Origin: Pseudomonas laurentiana
Lineage (GTDB): Bacteria > Pseudomonadota > Gammaproteobacteria > Pseudomonadales > Pseudomonadaceae
Direction: 5' to 3'
Assembly: GCF_014648275.1 (NCBI RefSeq)
Contig: NZ_BMQU01000009.1
Location: 62,001 to 126,000, forward strand
Length of the DNA: 64,000 nucleotides
Both the position numbers and the translations under genes were made by a program. Below are positions 27,173 to 35,129 of this stretch, piece after piece; the stretch's first letter is position 1; every line of letters starts with the position of its first letter. The notes below the pieces were generated by a model. It did no database searches. It saw only the letters and a program-made list of their open reading frames with translations, and was not told where the DNA came from.

Positions 27173-27250
27173 GGTGTCGTCACTACGGCCCTCATCGCCG
27201 CCAGGGGCGCCCTGCCCGCGCCGACCCTGGCGGCGATTCCGGACGACACC
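27173..27250 (+). repeat. Large two-step inverted repeat between glxR and the kinase gene
   Basis: Outer arms GGTGTCGTC (27173-27181) and GACGACACC (27242-27250) pair perfectly. Inner 12-base arms (27195-27206 and 27225-27236) also pair perfectly. The result is a 78-base bulged hairpin that nearly fills the gap. No T run follows. Confidence 0.7.
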
Positions 27251-27293
27251 GCCCTCTCAGACAGACACAGAACAACACGATTGGGAGCCTGCC

Positions 27294-28574
27294 ATGTCGG
27301 TCGATCCGCAACACTTTCTGCGCGAACTGTTCGCCACGGCCATTGAAGCCGCCCACCCGCGCCACGTCCTTGAACCCCATCTGCCCAGTGATCGCACCGG
27401 TCGCGTCATCGTCATCGGTGCAGGCAAAGCCGCTGCCGCCATGGCCGAAGTCGTCGAAAAAAACTGGCAGGGCGAGGTCTCCGGCCTGGTCGTCACCCGT
27501 TACGGCCATGGCGCCAGCTGCTCGAAAATCGAGGTGGTCGAAGCCGCCCACCCGGTACCCGATGCCGCCGGTCTGGCAGTGGCCAAGCGTGTGCTGGCGA
27601 TGGTCAGTGACCTGAGTGCCGACGACCGGGTGATATTCCTCCTGTCTGGCGGTGGTTCGGCCCTGCTCGCACTGCCGGCTGAAGGCCTGACCCTGGCCGA
27701 CAAGCAACAGATCAACAAGGCCCTGCTCAAATCCGGCGCGACCATCGGCGAGATGAACTGCGTGCGCAAGCACCTCTCGGCGATCAAGGGCGGCCGTCTG
27801 GCCAAAGCGTGCTGGCCAGCGACCGTTTACACCTATGCGATTTCCGATGTACCGGGCGATCTGGCCACGGTCATCGCCTCCGGCCCGACCGTGGCCGACC
27901 CGAGCACCTCGGCAGAAGCGCTGGCGATTCTCAAGCGCTACAACATCCAGGCACCCGCGGCGGTCATCGACTGGCTGAACAACCCTGCCTCGGAAACCGT
28001 CAAGGCCGGTGACCCCGCCCTGGCCCGCAGCCACTTCCAACTGATCGCGCGCCCCCAGCAGTCACTGGAAGCGGCGGCGGTCAAAGCGCACCGGGCCGGT
28101 TTCAATCCACTGATCCTCGGCGACCTTGAAGGCGAGTCCCGGGAAGTGGCCAAGGTTCACGCCGGTATCACCCGGCAGATCGTCCAGCATGGCCAACCAT
28201 TGCCTGCGCCGTGCGTGATCCTTTCCGGCGGTGAAACCACCGTGACCGTGCGCGGCAATGGCCGTGGCGGACGCAATGCCGAATTCCTCCTGAGCCTGAC
28301 CGACAGCCTGAAAGGCTTGCCTGGCGTCTACGCCCTGGCGGGCGACACCGATGGCATTGACGGCTCGGAAGACAACGCCGGGGCACTCATGACCCCCGAC
28401 AGCTATGCCCGCGCCGAGGCCTTGGGCCTCTCGGCCGCCGACGAGCTGGACAACAACAATGGCTACGGCTACTTCGCCGCGCTCGACGCCTTGATCGTTA
28501 CCGAACCGACCCGGACCAACGTCAACGACTTCCGCGCCATCCTGATTCTTGAGACTGCCCACTATGACGCCTGA
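27294..28574 (+). CDS. ttuD: Glycerate 2-kinase, MOFRL family (often annotated hydroxypyruvate reductase TtuD)
   Basis: 426 residues with an N-terminal DUF4147 domain (VIVIGAGKAAAAMAEVVEKN, FLLSGGGSALLALPAEGLTL) and a C-terminal MOFRL domain (CVILSGGETTVTVRGNGRGG, LAGDTDGIDGSEDNAGALM). Proteins of this kind were once named TtuD hydroxypyruvate reductase, but the fold is that of glycerate 2-kinases. A kinase makes sense here: glxR before it supplies D-glycerate, and 2-phosphoglycerate leads through enolase to the pyruvate kinase encoded next. The ATG at 27294 follows GGGAG. The last 11 bases overlap pyk. Confidence 0.88.
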   Translation: MSVDPQHFLRELFATAIEAAHPRHVLEPHLPSDRTGRVIVIGAGKAAAAMAEVVEKNWQGEVSGLVVTRYGHGASCSKIEVVEAAHPVPDAAGLAVAKRVLAMVSDLSADDRVIFLLSGGGSALLALPAEGLTLADKQQINKALLKSGATIGEMNCVRKHLSAIKGGRLAKACWPATVYTYAISDVPGDLATVIASGPTVADPSTSAEALAILKRYNIQAPAAVIDWLNNPASETVKAGDPALARSHFQLIARPQQSLEAAAVKAHRAGFNPLILGDLEGESREVAKVHAGITRQIVQHGQPLPAPCVILSGGETTVTVRGNGRGGRNAEFLLSLTDSLKGLPGVYALAGDTDGIDGSEDNAGALMTPDSYARAEALGLSAADELDNNNGYGYFAALDALIVTEPTRTNVNDFRAILILETAHYDA

Positions 28575-29979
28575 CAAAAAAGTCAAAATCCTCGCCACCC
28601 TCGGCCCCGCGACCACTGGCATCGACGACATTCGTCAACTGGTCGAGGCCGGGGTGAACATCTTCCGTCTCAACTTCAGCCACGGCGAACATGCCGACCA
28701 CGCCCAACGCTACCAGTGGATCCGCGAAGTCGAGCAACAACTGAACTACCCGCTGGGCATCCTCATGGACCTGCAAGGGCCCAAGCTGCGCGTTGGCCGC
28801 TTTGCCGAAGGCAAGGTCCAACTGCAACGCGGCCAGGCACTGCGCCTTGACCTGGACCCAACCCCGGGCGATCAGCGCCGGGTCAACCTTCCACACCCGG
28901 AAATCATCGCCGCGCTGGAACCAGGCATGGACCTGCTGGTCGACGACGGCAGGTTGCGCCTGCAAGTAACCGCCAAGCACGCTGACGCCATCGACACCCA
29001 AGTACTCAACGGTGGCGAGCTGTCTGACCGTAAAGGCGTCAACGTGCCACAGGCCGTACTGGACCTGAGCCCACTGACCGCAAAAGACCGTCGCGACCTG
29101 GCCTTCGGCCTCGACCTGGGCGTGGACTGGGTGGCCTTGTCGTTCGTCCAGCGCCCCGAGGACATTCGCGAAGCCCGCGAGCTGATCGGCGACCGCGCCT
29201 ACCTGATGGCCAAGATCGAGAAGCCCTCGGCAGTCACCCAACTGCAGGCCATCGCCGAACTGAGCGATGCGATCATGGTGGCCCGGGGTGACCTGGGTGT
29301 AGAAGTGCCTGCCGAAAGCGTGCCGCACATCCAGAAGCGCATCATCGGTATCTGCCGACAACTGGGCAAACCCGTGGTGGTGGCTACCCAGATGCTCGAA
29401 TCGATGCGTTTCTCTCCGGCACCGACCCGTGCGGAAGTCACCGACGTTGCCAATGCGGTAGCCGAAGGTGCCGACGCAGTGATGCTCTCCGCCGAGACCG
29501 CGTCTGGCGACTATCCACTCGAAGCCGTGCAGATGATGAGCAAGATCATCCGCCAGGTGGAAAGCGGCCCGGACTACCAGGCCCAGCTCGATGTCGGCCG
29601 GCCCCAGGCCGAGGCAACCGTGTCCGACGCCATCAGTTGCGCGATCCGGCGCATCAGCAGCATCCTGCCGATTGCCGTGCTGGTGAACTACAGCGAGTCG
29701 GGCAACTCGACCCTGCGCACCGCCCGCGAGCGGCCACGCTCACCGATCCTCAACCTGACCCCGAACCTGAACACCGCACGCCGCCTGACCGTTGCATGGG
29801 GCGTGCACTCGGTGGTCAACGACCGCTTGCGCCAGGTTGACGAAGTCTGCTCCACCGCACTGGAAATCGCTCAGGCGCAGGGCATGGCCGAACGTGGCGA
29901 CACCCTGTTGATCACCGCCGGTGTGCCTTTTGGCAAGCCGGGATCGACTAACTCGCTGCGGATCGAAACCCTGATCTGA
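28564..29979 (+). CDS. pyk: Pyruvate kinase
   Basis: 471 residues; converts phosphoenolpyruvate and ADP to pyruvate and ATP. Landmarks are KILATLGPATTG and FRLNFSHGEH at the start, LMAKIEKPSAVTQLQAI with the catalytic Lys, and IMVARGDLGVEVPAE. The C-terminal domain is present and the length matches E. coli PykF. It starts inside the kinase gene (11-base overlap), so translation is coupled. Its place at the end of the gcl operon suggests a pyruvate kinase devoted to glyoxylate or purine growth, and Pseudomonas usually has a second one elsewhere. Confidence 0.95.
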   Translation: MTPDKKVKILATLGPATTGIDDIRQLVEAGVNIFRLNFSHGEHADHAQRYQWIREVEQQLNYPLGILMDLQGPKLRVGRFAEGKVQLQRGQALRLDLDPTPGDQRRVNLPHPEIIAALEPGMDLLVDDGRLRLQVTAKHADAIDTQVLNGGELSDRKGVNVPQAVLDLSPLTAKDRRDLAFGLDLGVDWVALSFVQRPEDIREARELIGDRAYLMAKIEKPSAVTQLQAIAELSDAIMVARGDLGVEVPAESVPHIQKRIIGICRQLGKPVVVATQMLESMRFSPAPTRAEVTDVANAVAEGADAVMLSAETASGDYPLEAVQMMSKIIRQVESGPDYQAQLDVGRPQAEATVSDAISCAIRRISSILPIAVLVNYSESGNSTLRTARERPRSPILNLTPNLNTARRLTVAWGVHSVVNDRLRQVDEVCSTALEIAQAQGMAERGDTLLITAGVPFGKPGSTNSLRIETLI

Positions 29980-29986
29980 CAGCACA

Positions 29987-30040
29987 TCGCGGGCACGCCT
30001 GCTCCTACAGGTGTGTGGGAGCAGGCGTGCCTGCGATAGG
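29987..30040. repeat. Paired REP element (BIME-like)
   Basis: Two inverted REP-type units face each other: 29992-30005 is perfectly complementary to 30018-30031 around a 12-base loop, within the Pseudomonas pattern CGCGGGCA-GCCTGCTCCTACA. It sits between pyk and the urea transporter and may end the upstream transcript or bind gyrase. Confidence 0.8.
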
Positions 30041-30077
30041 GCCACCCCAAAATACGTTCCACCCCAGACCGACTGCC

Positions 30078-30965
30078 ATGTACACCAAGCATTTCGTAAA
30101 CCCCTGCCCCGACTGGGCCACCGCCTTGCTCAACGGCTTCAGCCAGGTACTGCTGCAGTGCAACCCGCTGTGTGGCCTGTGCTGTCTGCTGGCAATCCTG
30201 CTGACGGCCCCCGACCTGATCGGCGGCGCCCTGCTCGGCGCCCTGGCCGGGTTACTCACCGCCCAACGCCGAGGCTACACCCGCAGTGACCGACAATCGG
30301 GCCTGTACAGCTACAACGGGGTCCTGATCGGCCTGCTGCTCAGCCACGCATTACCCTGGACGGCGATCCTGCCGCCACTGATCATTGCCGCAGGTGGCTT
30401 GAGCAGCATGCTCGTCCACCAGTGGCTCAAGCGCACCGGGCCCAACAGCCTGCTGCCGGCCTATACCACACCGTTCGTACTGTTAGGCTGGGCGGCCCTG
30501 GCAATGAGTGAACCGACCGCAAGCAGCACAGCGGTCGATAGCAACCCGTTGTTCGCCCTCGCCCGTGGCCTGGGCCAGATATTCCTCCTCGATCAGCCCC
30601 TGGCCGGCGTGCTGATTGCCCTCGGCCTGCTGATCGCCAACCGTTACGCCGCCGCCTGGGCCCTGCTCGGTTCGGCCCTCGGCGGCAGCGTGGCACTGCT
30701 TGTCGGCGCTGAAACCAATGCCGTCTTCAATGGCCTCTATGGCTTCAACGCCGCGCTCGCCGCGCTGGCCTTCAGCCAGACCCGAAGCCAGCCCTGGCGC
30801 CCACTGCTGGCCATCGCCCTGGCGATCCTGCTGCAACCCGGCTTCGCCCACCTGGCCGTCCCCGGCCTGACTGCACCGTTCATTTTGGCGTGCTGGTTAC
30901 TGCATGTTGGTATTCGGGCATCGCGCCAGCCGCTTGCTCACGGCTCACGTCGCTTGCACCGCTAA
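30078..30965 (+). CDS. Urea transporter
   Basis: 295 residues with about ten hydrophobic helices in two similar halves, the layout of bacterial UT-family urea channels. The N-terminal FVNPCPDWATALLNGFSQVL and the LYSYNGVLIGLLLSHALPW segment, repeated in part as AVFNGLYGFNAALAALAF, are family landmarks. The ATG at 30078 is the likely start although its ribosome site is weak. Urea is released twice in the pathway above (Alc, AllA), so this channel fits either export or uptake. No urease genes lie in the window. Confidence 0.85.
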   Translation: MYTKHFVNPCPDWATALLNGFSQVLLQCNPLCGLCCLLAILLTAPDLIGGALLGALAGLLTAQRRGYTRSDRQSGLYSYNGVLIGLLLSHALPWTAILPPLIIAAGGLSSMLVHQWLKRTGPNSLLPAYTTPFVLLGWAALAMSEPTASSTAVDSNPLFALARGLGQIFLLDQPLAGVLIALGLLIANRYAAAWALLGSALGGSVALLVGAETNAVFNGLYGFNAALAALAFSQTRSQPWRPLLAIALAILLQPGFAHLAVPGLTAPFILACWLLHVGIRASRQPLAHGSRRLHR

Positions 30966-31010
30966 GACCCAACCCCTAGGCTCTGTTCCGTTATCCAATG
31001 GAACGAGCCT

Positions 31011-31835
31011 ATGGACACCCCAATGAGCTGGCGCGAACAGCTCTTCATCATTGTTTTCAAAACCGATACCCCAGCGGGCCGACGCTTCGATAGCATCCTG
31101 TTGCTGATCGTTCTCGCCAGCCTGGTGACCGTGGTGCTGGATAGCATCGACGAGATACACCGCAACTATGTCGGGCTGCTGACGACGTTGGAGTGGGGCT
31201 TCACCGCCATTTTCCTGGTCGAATACATCCTGCGCCTGTACTGCTCGCCCAAACCGCTGCGCTATGCCTTCAGCTTCTACGGCCTGGTAGACCTGCTGGC
31301 GATCGTGCCTGGGATCATCGCCCTGTACTACAGCGACGCACAGTACCTGTTGATTGTCCGAGTGATCCGAATGCTGCGGATTTTCCGGGTACTCAAACTG
31401 ATGCCCTACCTCAAACAGGCCAACTACCTGCTCGCGGCCCTGCAAGGCAGCCGACAGAAAATCATCGTTTTTCTGCTCAGCGTTTCTACCCTGGTTACAG
31501 TGTTTGGCACCCTGATGTACGTGATTGAAGGGCCGGACCATGGCTTTACCAGCATCCCCAAAGGCATCTACTGGGCCATCGTCACACTGACCACCGTCGG
31601 CTACGGCGATATTGTGCCGAAAACCCCTTTAGGGCAGATGCTCTCGTCACTGGTGATGATTGCCGGTTACTCGATCATCGCCGTGCCTACCGGCATCTTC
31701 ACTGCCGAACTGGCCAACGCCATGCGCGGTGAAAAACTGCAACACCGCTGCCCGGTCTGCCCAAAAGACAACCACGAACAAGACGCCGCATTCTGCTCAC
31801 GCTGTGGCAATGCGCTGTTCAAGAAAAGCGAATAA
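31011..31835 (+). CDS. Voltage-gated potassium channel with C-terminal zinc ribbon
   Basis: 274 residues. Six membrane helices can be followed: S4 is the Arg-rich VRVIRMLRIFRVLKLMPY near residue 120-135, and the pore has TLTTVGYGD, the K+ selectivity filter, near residue 200. After S6 (SLVMIAGYSIIAVPTGIF) a short tail carries two Cys pairs, CPVC and CSRC, spaced 14 residues apart, as in a small zinc ribbon. Gene position gives no functional clue. The ATG at 31011 has GGAACGAG upstream. Confidence 0.9.
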   Translation: MDTPMSWREQLFIIVFKTDTPAGRRFDSILLLIVLASLVTVVLDSIDEIHRNYVGLLTTLEWGFTAIFLVEYILRLYCSPKPLRYAFSFYGLVDLLAIVPGIIALYYSDAQYLLIVRVIRMLRIFRVLKLMPYLKQANYLLAALQGSRQKIIVFLLSVSTLVTVFGTLMYVIEGPDHGFTSIPKGIYWAIVTLTTVGYGDIVPKTPLGQMLSSLVMIAGYSIIAVPTGIFTAELANAMRGEKLQHRCPVCPKDNHEQDAAFCSRCGNALFKKSE

Positions 31836-31927
31836 ACAAATCACTTTTTAATCTTTTATCGACTAAGGCCGAACCGCTATAGTCGCGGGCATCATGCCTT
31901 CAACCCCACTAGAACAAGGAATGCGCA

Positions 31928-32926
31928 GTGAAAAAACTCTTCAGTGCCTCGCTTCTCGCCGCAGGCCTGGCCTTGGGCAACCTGGCCCAGGCCGCACCGC
32001 CCCTGCTCAACGTCTCCTATGACGTGATGCGCGACTTCTACAAGGACTACAACAGCGCCTTCCAAAAGCACTGGGAAGCCGAGCACAAAGAGAAAATCGC
32101 CGTACAGATGTCCTTTGGCGGTTCGAGCAAACAGGCACGCTCGGTGATCGACGGCCTGCCTGCCGATGTCATCACCATGAACATGGCCACCGACATCAAT
32201 GCCTTGGCTGACAACGGCAAACTGGTTCCAGAGAACTGGGTGACCCGCCTGCCGAACAACAGCGCACCCTTCACCTCGGCCACCGTGTTCATTGTCCGCA
32301 AGGGCAACCCGAAAGCCCTGAAAGACTGGCCAGACCTGCTCAAGGACGGCGTCCAGGTGATCGTGCCCAACCCGAAAACCTCGGGTAACGGCCGCTACAC
32401 CTACCTTTCGGCCTGGGGCTATGTGCTGAAGAACGGTGGCGACGAGAACAAGGCCAAGGCCTTTGTCGGCAAGCTGTTCAAACAGGCCCCCGTGCTCGAT
32501 ACCGGCGGCCGTGCCGCCACCACCACCTTCATGACCAACCAGATTGGCGACGTGCTGGTGACCTTCGAGAACGAAGCCGAGATGATTGCCCGTGAATTCG
32601 GTCGCGATCAGTTTGAAGTGATCTACCCGAGCGTTTCAGCCGAAGCCGAGCCACCGGTGAGCGTGGTCGACAAAGTGGTCGACAAGAAAGGCAGCCGTGC
32701 CGCCGCCGAGGAATACCTGAAGTACCTGTGGTCGCCCGAGGCTCAGGAAATCGCTGCCAACAACTACCTGCGCCCACGAGACCCTGCCGTACTGGCCAAA
32801 TACACCGACCGCTTCCCGAAAGTCGACTTCCTCTCGGTAGAGAAGACCTTCGGCGACTGGCGCACCGTGCAAAAGACCCACTTCAATGACGGCGGCGTCT
32901 TCGACCAGATCTACACCGGGCAGTAA
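31928..32926 (+). CDS. sbp: Periplasmic sulfate-binding protein
   Basis: 332 residues with a signal peptide (MKKLFSASLLAAGLALGNLA, cleavage after QAA or near). The mature part begins LLNVSYDVMRDFYKDYN and contains FGGSSKQARSVIDGLPADV, VPNPKTSGNGRYTYLSAWGY and TTTFMTNQIGDVLVTFENEA, the sulfate/thiosulfate-binding Sbp/CysP pattern. GTG start at 31928 has AAGGA 7 bases upstream. No CysTWA transporter genes are adjacent, so it must work with subunits encoded elsewhere. The AT-rich upstream stretch (31838-31862) may hold a CysB site. Confidence 0.93.
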   Translation: MKKLFSASLLAAGLALGNLAQAAPPLLNVSYDVMRDFYKDYNSAFQKHWEAEHKEKIAVQMSFGGSSKQARSVIDGLPADVITMNMATDINALADNGKLVPENWVTRLPNNSAPFTSATVFIVRKGNPKALKDWPDLLKDGVQVIVPNPKTSGNGRYTYLSAWGYVLKNGGDENKAKAFVGKLFKQAPVLDTGGRAATTTFMTNQIGDVLVTFENEAEMIAREFGRDQFEVIYPSVSAEAEPPVSVVDKVVDKKGSRAAAEEYLKYLWSPEAQEIAANNYLRPRDPAVLAKYTDRFPKVDFLSVEKTFGDWRTVQKTHFNDGGVFDQIYTGQ

Positions 32927-32938
32927 GCAACGCCTTGA

Positions 32939-32984
32939 TCGCTGGCAAGCCAACACCCATTTTCTGTGGGAACTGGCTTGCCTG
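32939..32984. repeat. REP-type inverted pair after sbp
   Basis: ATCGCTGGCAAGCCAA and TTGCCTGCGATGGC-type halves face each other around a short spacer. The right half is shared with the start of the duplicated leader unit that follows. Confidence 0.65.
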
Positions 32985-33410
32985 CGATGGCTTTGCCGGG
33001 GTGTCAGTCAGTGCGCGGTGTCGGCAATCGTTGGCAAGCCAACTCCCACAGGGTGCACATAGTCCCCCTCACCTTGATGGCTGAATCCAGCTACAGGAAT
33101 TATCCTACAACCTCTGTCCACCTCGAGTGATTGCACGGGGAAGCGCTTCGCACGTAGTCTCGAACGGTCGCTGATGTTTCAGCGATCGGGTTTGGCGACC
33201 CGGGAAACGATACCAACGAGCAACCATTAGAGCGCGCAGATGCCAGCAGGCATAAGTGCAGTTTTTATGGTGGCCGTGTGTGGGAGGGCTTCGGCCCTGC
33301 CGGGTTATCCTGGTGTCGTCCCGGTTCGCCAACCTGCACACGGCTGCCACCCATTTCGTTTGGCGACGAGCATGTGGCAGCTCCATTACGACTCCAGGAA
33401 CACTGCATTC
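32963..33410 (+). repeat. Structured leader element, upstream copy without a gene
   Basis: First of two tandem units of about 440 bases (the other starts at 33411). The first 220 bases are nearly identical in both, with only about eight differences. Conserved paired elements: stem 33165-33174 with 33179-33188; a TTCG-capped stem 33285-33289 with 33294-33298; a long-range stem in which 33192-33204 pairs with 33320-33332 with one mismatch; and a hairpin 33343-33350 with 33374-33381 whose loop shows TTGGCGA again. Where the other copy reaches a start codon, this copy has none and runs into the next unit. Read on the plus strand, toward the DUF3077-like gene. Confidence 0.75.
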
Positions 33411-33848
33411 TCTGTGGGAGCAGGCTTGCCTGCGATGGCTTTGGCGGGGTGTCAGTCAGTGCGCGGTGTCGGCAATCGTTGGCAAGCCAACTCCCACAGG
33501 GTGCACATAGTCCCCCTCACCTTGATGGCCGAATCCAGCTTTAGGAATTATCCTACAACCCCTGTCCGCCTCGAGTGATTGCACGGGGAAGCGCTTCGCA
33601 CGTAGTCTCGAACGGTCGCTGACGTTTCAGCGATCGGGTTTGGCGACCCGGGAATATATGCAGAGATGCCCCGATTTCGATGGTTGGCGTGATAGACGTC
33701 TGCGTCGTTTTTATGGTGGCTGTGCGCGGGAGGGCTTCGGCCCTGCCGGATTTCCTGTGTTGACCGGTTCGCCAACCTGCGTACAGCTGCCACCCTTTCG
33801 TTTGGCGACGGCTCCGGTGGTAGCTCCAGTTCAATACAGGAGTTCACC
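33411..33848 (+). promoter_or_regulatory. Structured leader of the DUF3077-like gene, downstream copy
   Basis: Second unit, ending at the start codon of the gene at 33849. Matching elements: stem 33616-33622 with 33627-33633; TTCG-capped stem 33731-33735 with 33740-33744; long-range stem 33640-33651 with 33764-33775 (one mismatch); and hairpin 33785-33794 with 33816-33825, whose 21-base loop contains TTGGCGA at 33802-33808. TCGCCAA at 33769-33775 can pair either with 33640-33646 or with that loop. The hairpin ends 12 bases before the AGGAG at 33838-33842, so the choice could affect translation. The part between about 33653 and 33709 differs from the first copy. Confidence 0.72.
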
Positions 33849-34172
33849 ATGAAAAAAATCGTCCCCGATCCCCCCGCGTTCCTTTTCGCCCAAACAGCCG
33901 AAACCACCTTTGGCGAGTGCGAAGGGCACCCGCCGTTGTTTACCGTGCGACCGGGCATCAGTGCTGAAGACGCACTGGTCCATGCGGCTCTCTATCTCAA
34001 ATGCGCCATCGATACGTGCCCTCAGGCCGTGCAGTACACCGATGAAACGGGCCGTGGTTTTGCCTGGAGCACGCTGCATTCGGTGCAAATGGCCAAAGGG
34101 CTGATCGATGCCGTGCTCGACGGCATCGAAAGCCACAACCTGAACGAGCACCGCGAAGCGCAGAACCACTAG
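33849..34172 (+). CDS. Small DUF3077-like protein
   Basis: 107 residues beginning MKKIVPDPPAFLF, the usual opening of a small Pseudomonas-restricted family (DUF3077 or the related DUF6124) present in many copies per genome. The core FTVRPGISAEDALVHAALYL and FAWSTLHSVQMAKGLIDAVL is amphipathic-helical. No signal peptide or catalytic motif. AGGAG at 33838-33842 lies 6 bases before the ATG. The gene has a remarkably long, duplicated, structured leader. Its stop overlaps that of the convergent methyltransferase gene. Function is unknown. Confidence 0.8.
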   Translation: MKKIVPDPPAFLFAQTAETTFGECEGHPPLFTVRPGISAEDALVHAALYLKCAIDTCPQAVQYTDETGRGFAWSTLHSVQMAKGLIDAVLDGIESHNLNEHREAQNH

Positions 34173-35098
34173 ACGCCTCGGGCAAATACCAGTGCCTTGA
34201 GGCCACCCGCCGGATCGTTGTCGGGAAACTCCGGCGGGTTGCTCAGGCGCTCGACAAAATGCAGTTCCGGCGCGTCGGCCGCCATGCCATCAATGAGAAA
34301 CTCAGGGCCAATGGCCGGGTCGTTGACGCACGCCAGCACCACGCCTTGCTCAGTCAGCAGTTCCGGCAAGCGGCGCAGGATCTTGCTGTAGTCGTGGGTC
34401 AGGACAAAGCTGCCCCCCTGGAAGGTCGGCGGGTCGATGATGATCAGGTCATAGGGGCCGCCCTTGCGCACCTTGCCCCACGACTTGAACAACTCATGGC
34501 CGAGGAAGCTCACCCGCGCCAGTTCATGCTCATTAAGCCGGTGGTTTTCGCGCCCACGACTCAAGGCGGCCTTGGCCATGTCGAGGTTGACCACCTGCTC
34601 GGCGCCACCGGCAATTGCTGCCACGGAAAAACCGCAGGTGTAGGCAAACAGGTTCAGTACGCGCTTGCCCGCTGCCTGTTCACGCACCCAGCGACGGCCA
34701 TGGCGCATGTCGAGAAACAGCCCGGTGTTCTGCTTCAGGCCCAGGTCGAGCTTGTAGCGCAGGCCGTCTTCGTCAATCAGCCAATGCTCGCTTGGCGTGC
34801 CCAGCAGCCAATGCCCCGGGCTGTCCGGCAGATAGCGGTGCTGAATCAGAATTGCCTGCCCGGGCCACTGCGGGCCTGCAGCTAGCGCCAGCAGCATCTG
34901 CTCAAGGGCCGGTAATTGGCCCTCAGGCGGCTCACGAAACAATGACACCAACACCACGCCTTGCAACCAGTCGACGGTGATCTGCTCAAGCCCCGGCCAG
35001 CAACGACCGCGGCCATGGAACAGGCGCCGGGTTTCGGCCGGAGCGGGGTTGAGGGCGTCGAGCAGGTGTTCGCGCAGGGTGTCGATAACAGAAGTCAT
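34169..35098 (-). CDS. Class I SAM-dependent methyltransferase (RlmI/RlmK-like)
   Basis: 309 residues from MTSVIDTLREHLLDAL at 35098; the frame is open to 35224 without a better start. KRVLNLFAYTCGFSVAAIAG is the SAM-binding motif I region near residue 150, VVNLDMAKAALSRGRENHRL is motif II, and DLIIIDPPTFQGGSFVLTHD carries the DPP motif. This layout matches the 23S rRNA cytosine/guanine methyltransferases RlmI and RlmK, but the usual PUA domain is absent. The substrate is probably rRNA or protein. It overlaps the convergent DUF3077-like gene by 4 bases. Confidence 0.82.
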   Translation of the reverse strand: MTSVIDTLREHLLDALNPAPAETRRLFHGRGRCWPGLEQITVDWLQGVVLVSLFREPPEGQLPALEQMLLALAAGPQWPGQAILIQHRYLPDSPGHWLLGTPSEHWLIDEDGLRYKLDLGLKQNTGLFLDMRHGRRWVREQAAGKRVLNLFAYTCGFSVAAIAGGAEQVVNLDMAKAALSRGRENHRLNEHELARVSFLGHELFKSWGKVRKGGPYDLIIIDPPTFQGGSFVLTHDYSKILRRLPELLTEQGVVLACVNDPAIGPEFLIDGMAADAPELHFVERLSNPPEFPDNDPAGGLKALVFARGV

Positions 35099-35129
35099 GG
35101 CAAGGATCGAGGCTGTAAAGCGGCCTATT

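Noticed and set aside
32939-33510. CRISPR-like short repeats between sbp and the DUF3077-like gene
   Set aside because: The repeats are REP-type inverted units and two long tandem units, not regularly spaced identical repeats with unique spacers; no cas gene is present.
33105-33834. Two minus-strand open frames of 93 codons each (33105-33386 and 33553-33834) with similar C-termini
   Set aside because: They lie antisense to the two copies of the structured leader, their similarity follows from the DNA repeat, and neither has a ribosome site. Similar 'hypothetical proteins' in Pseudomonas are probably over-annotation of this repeat.
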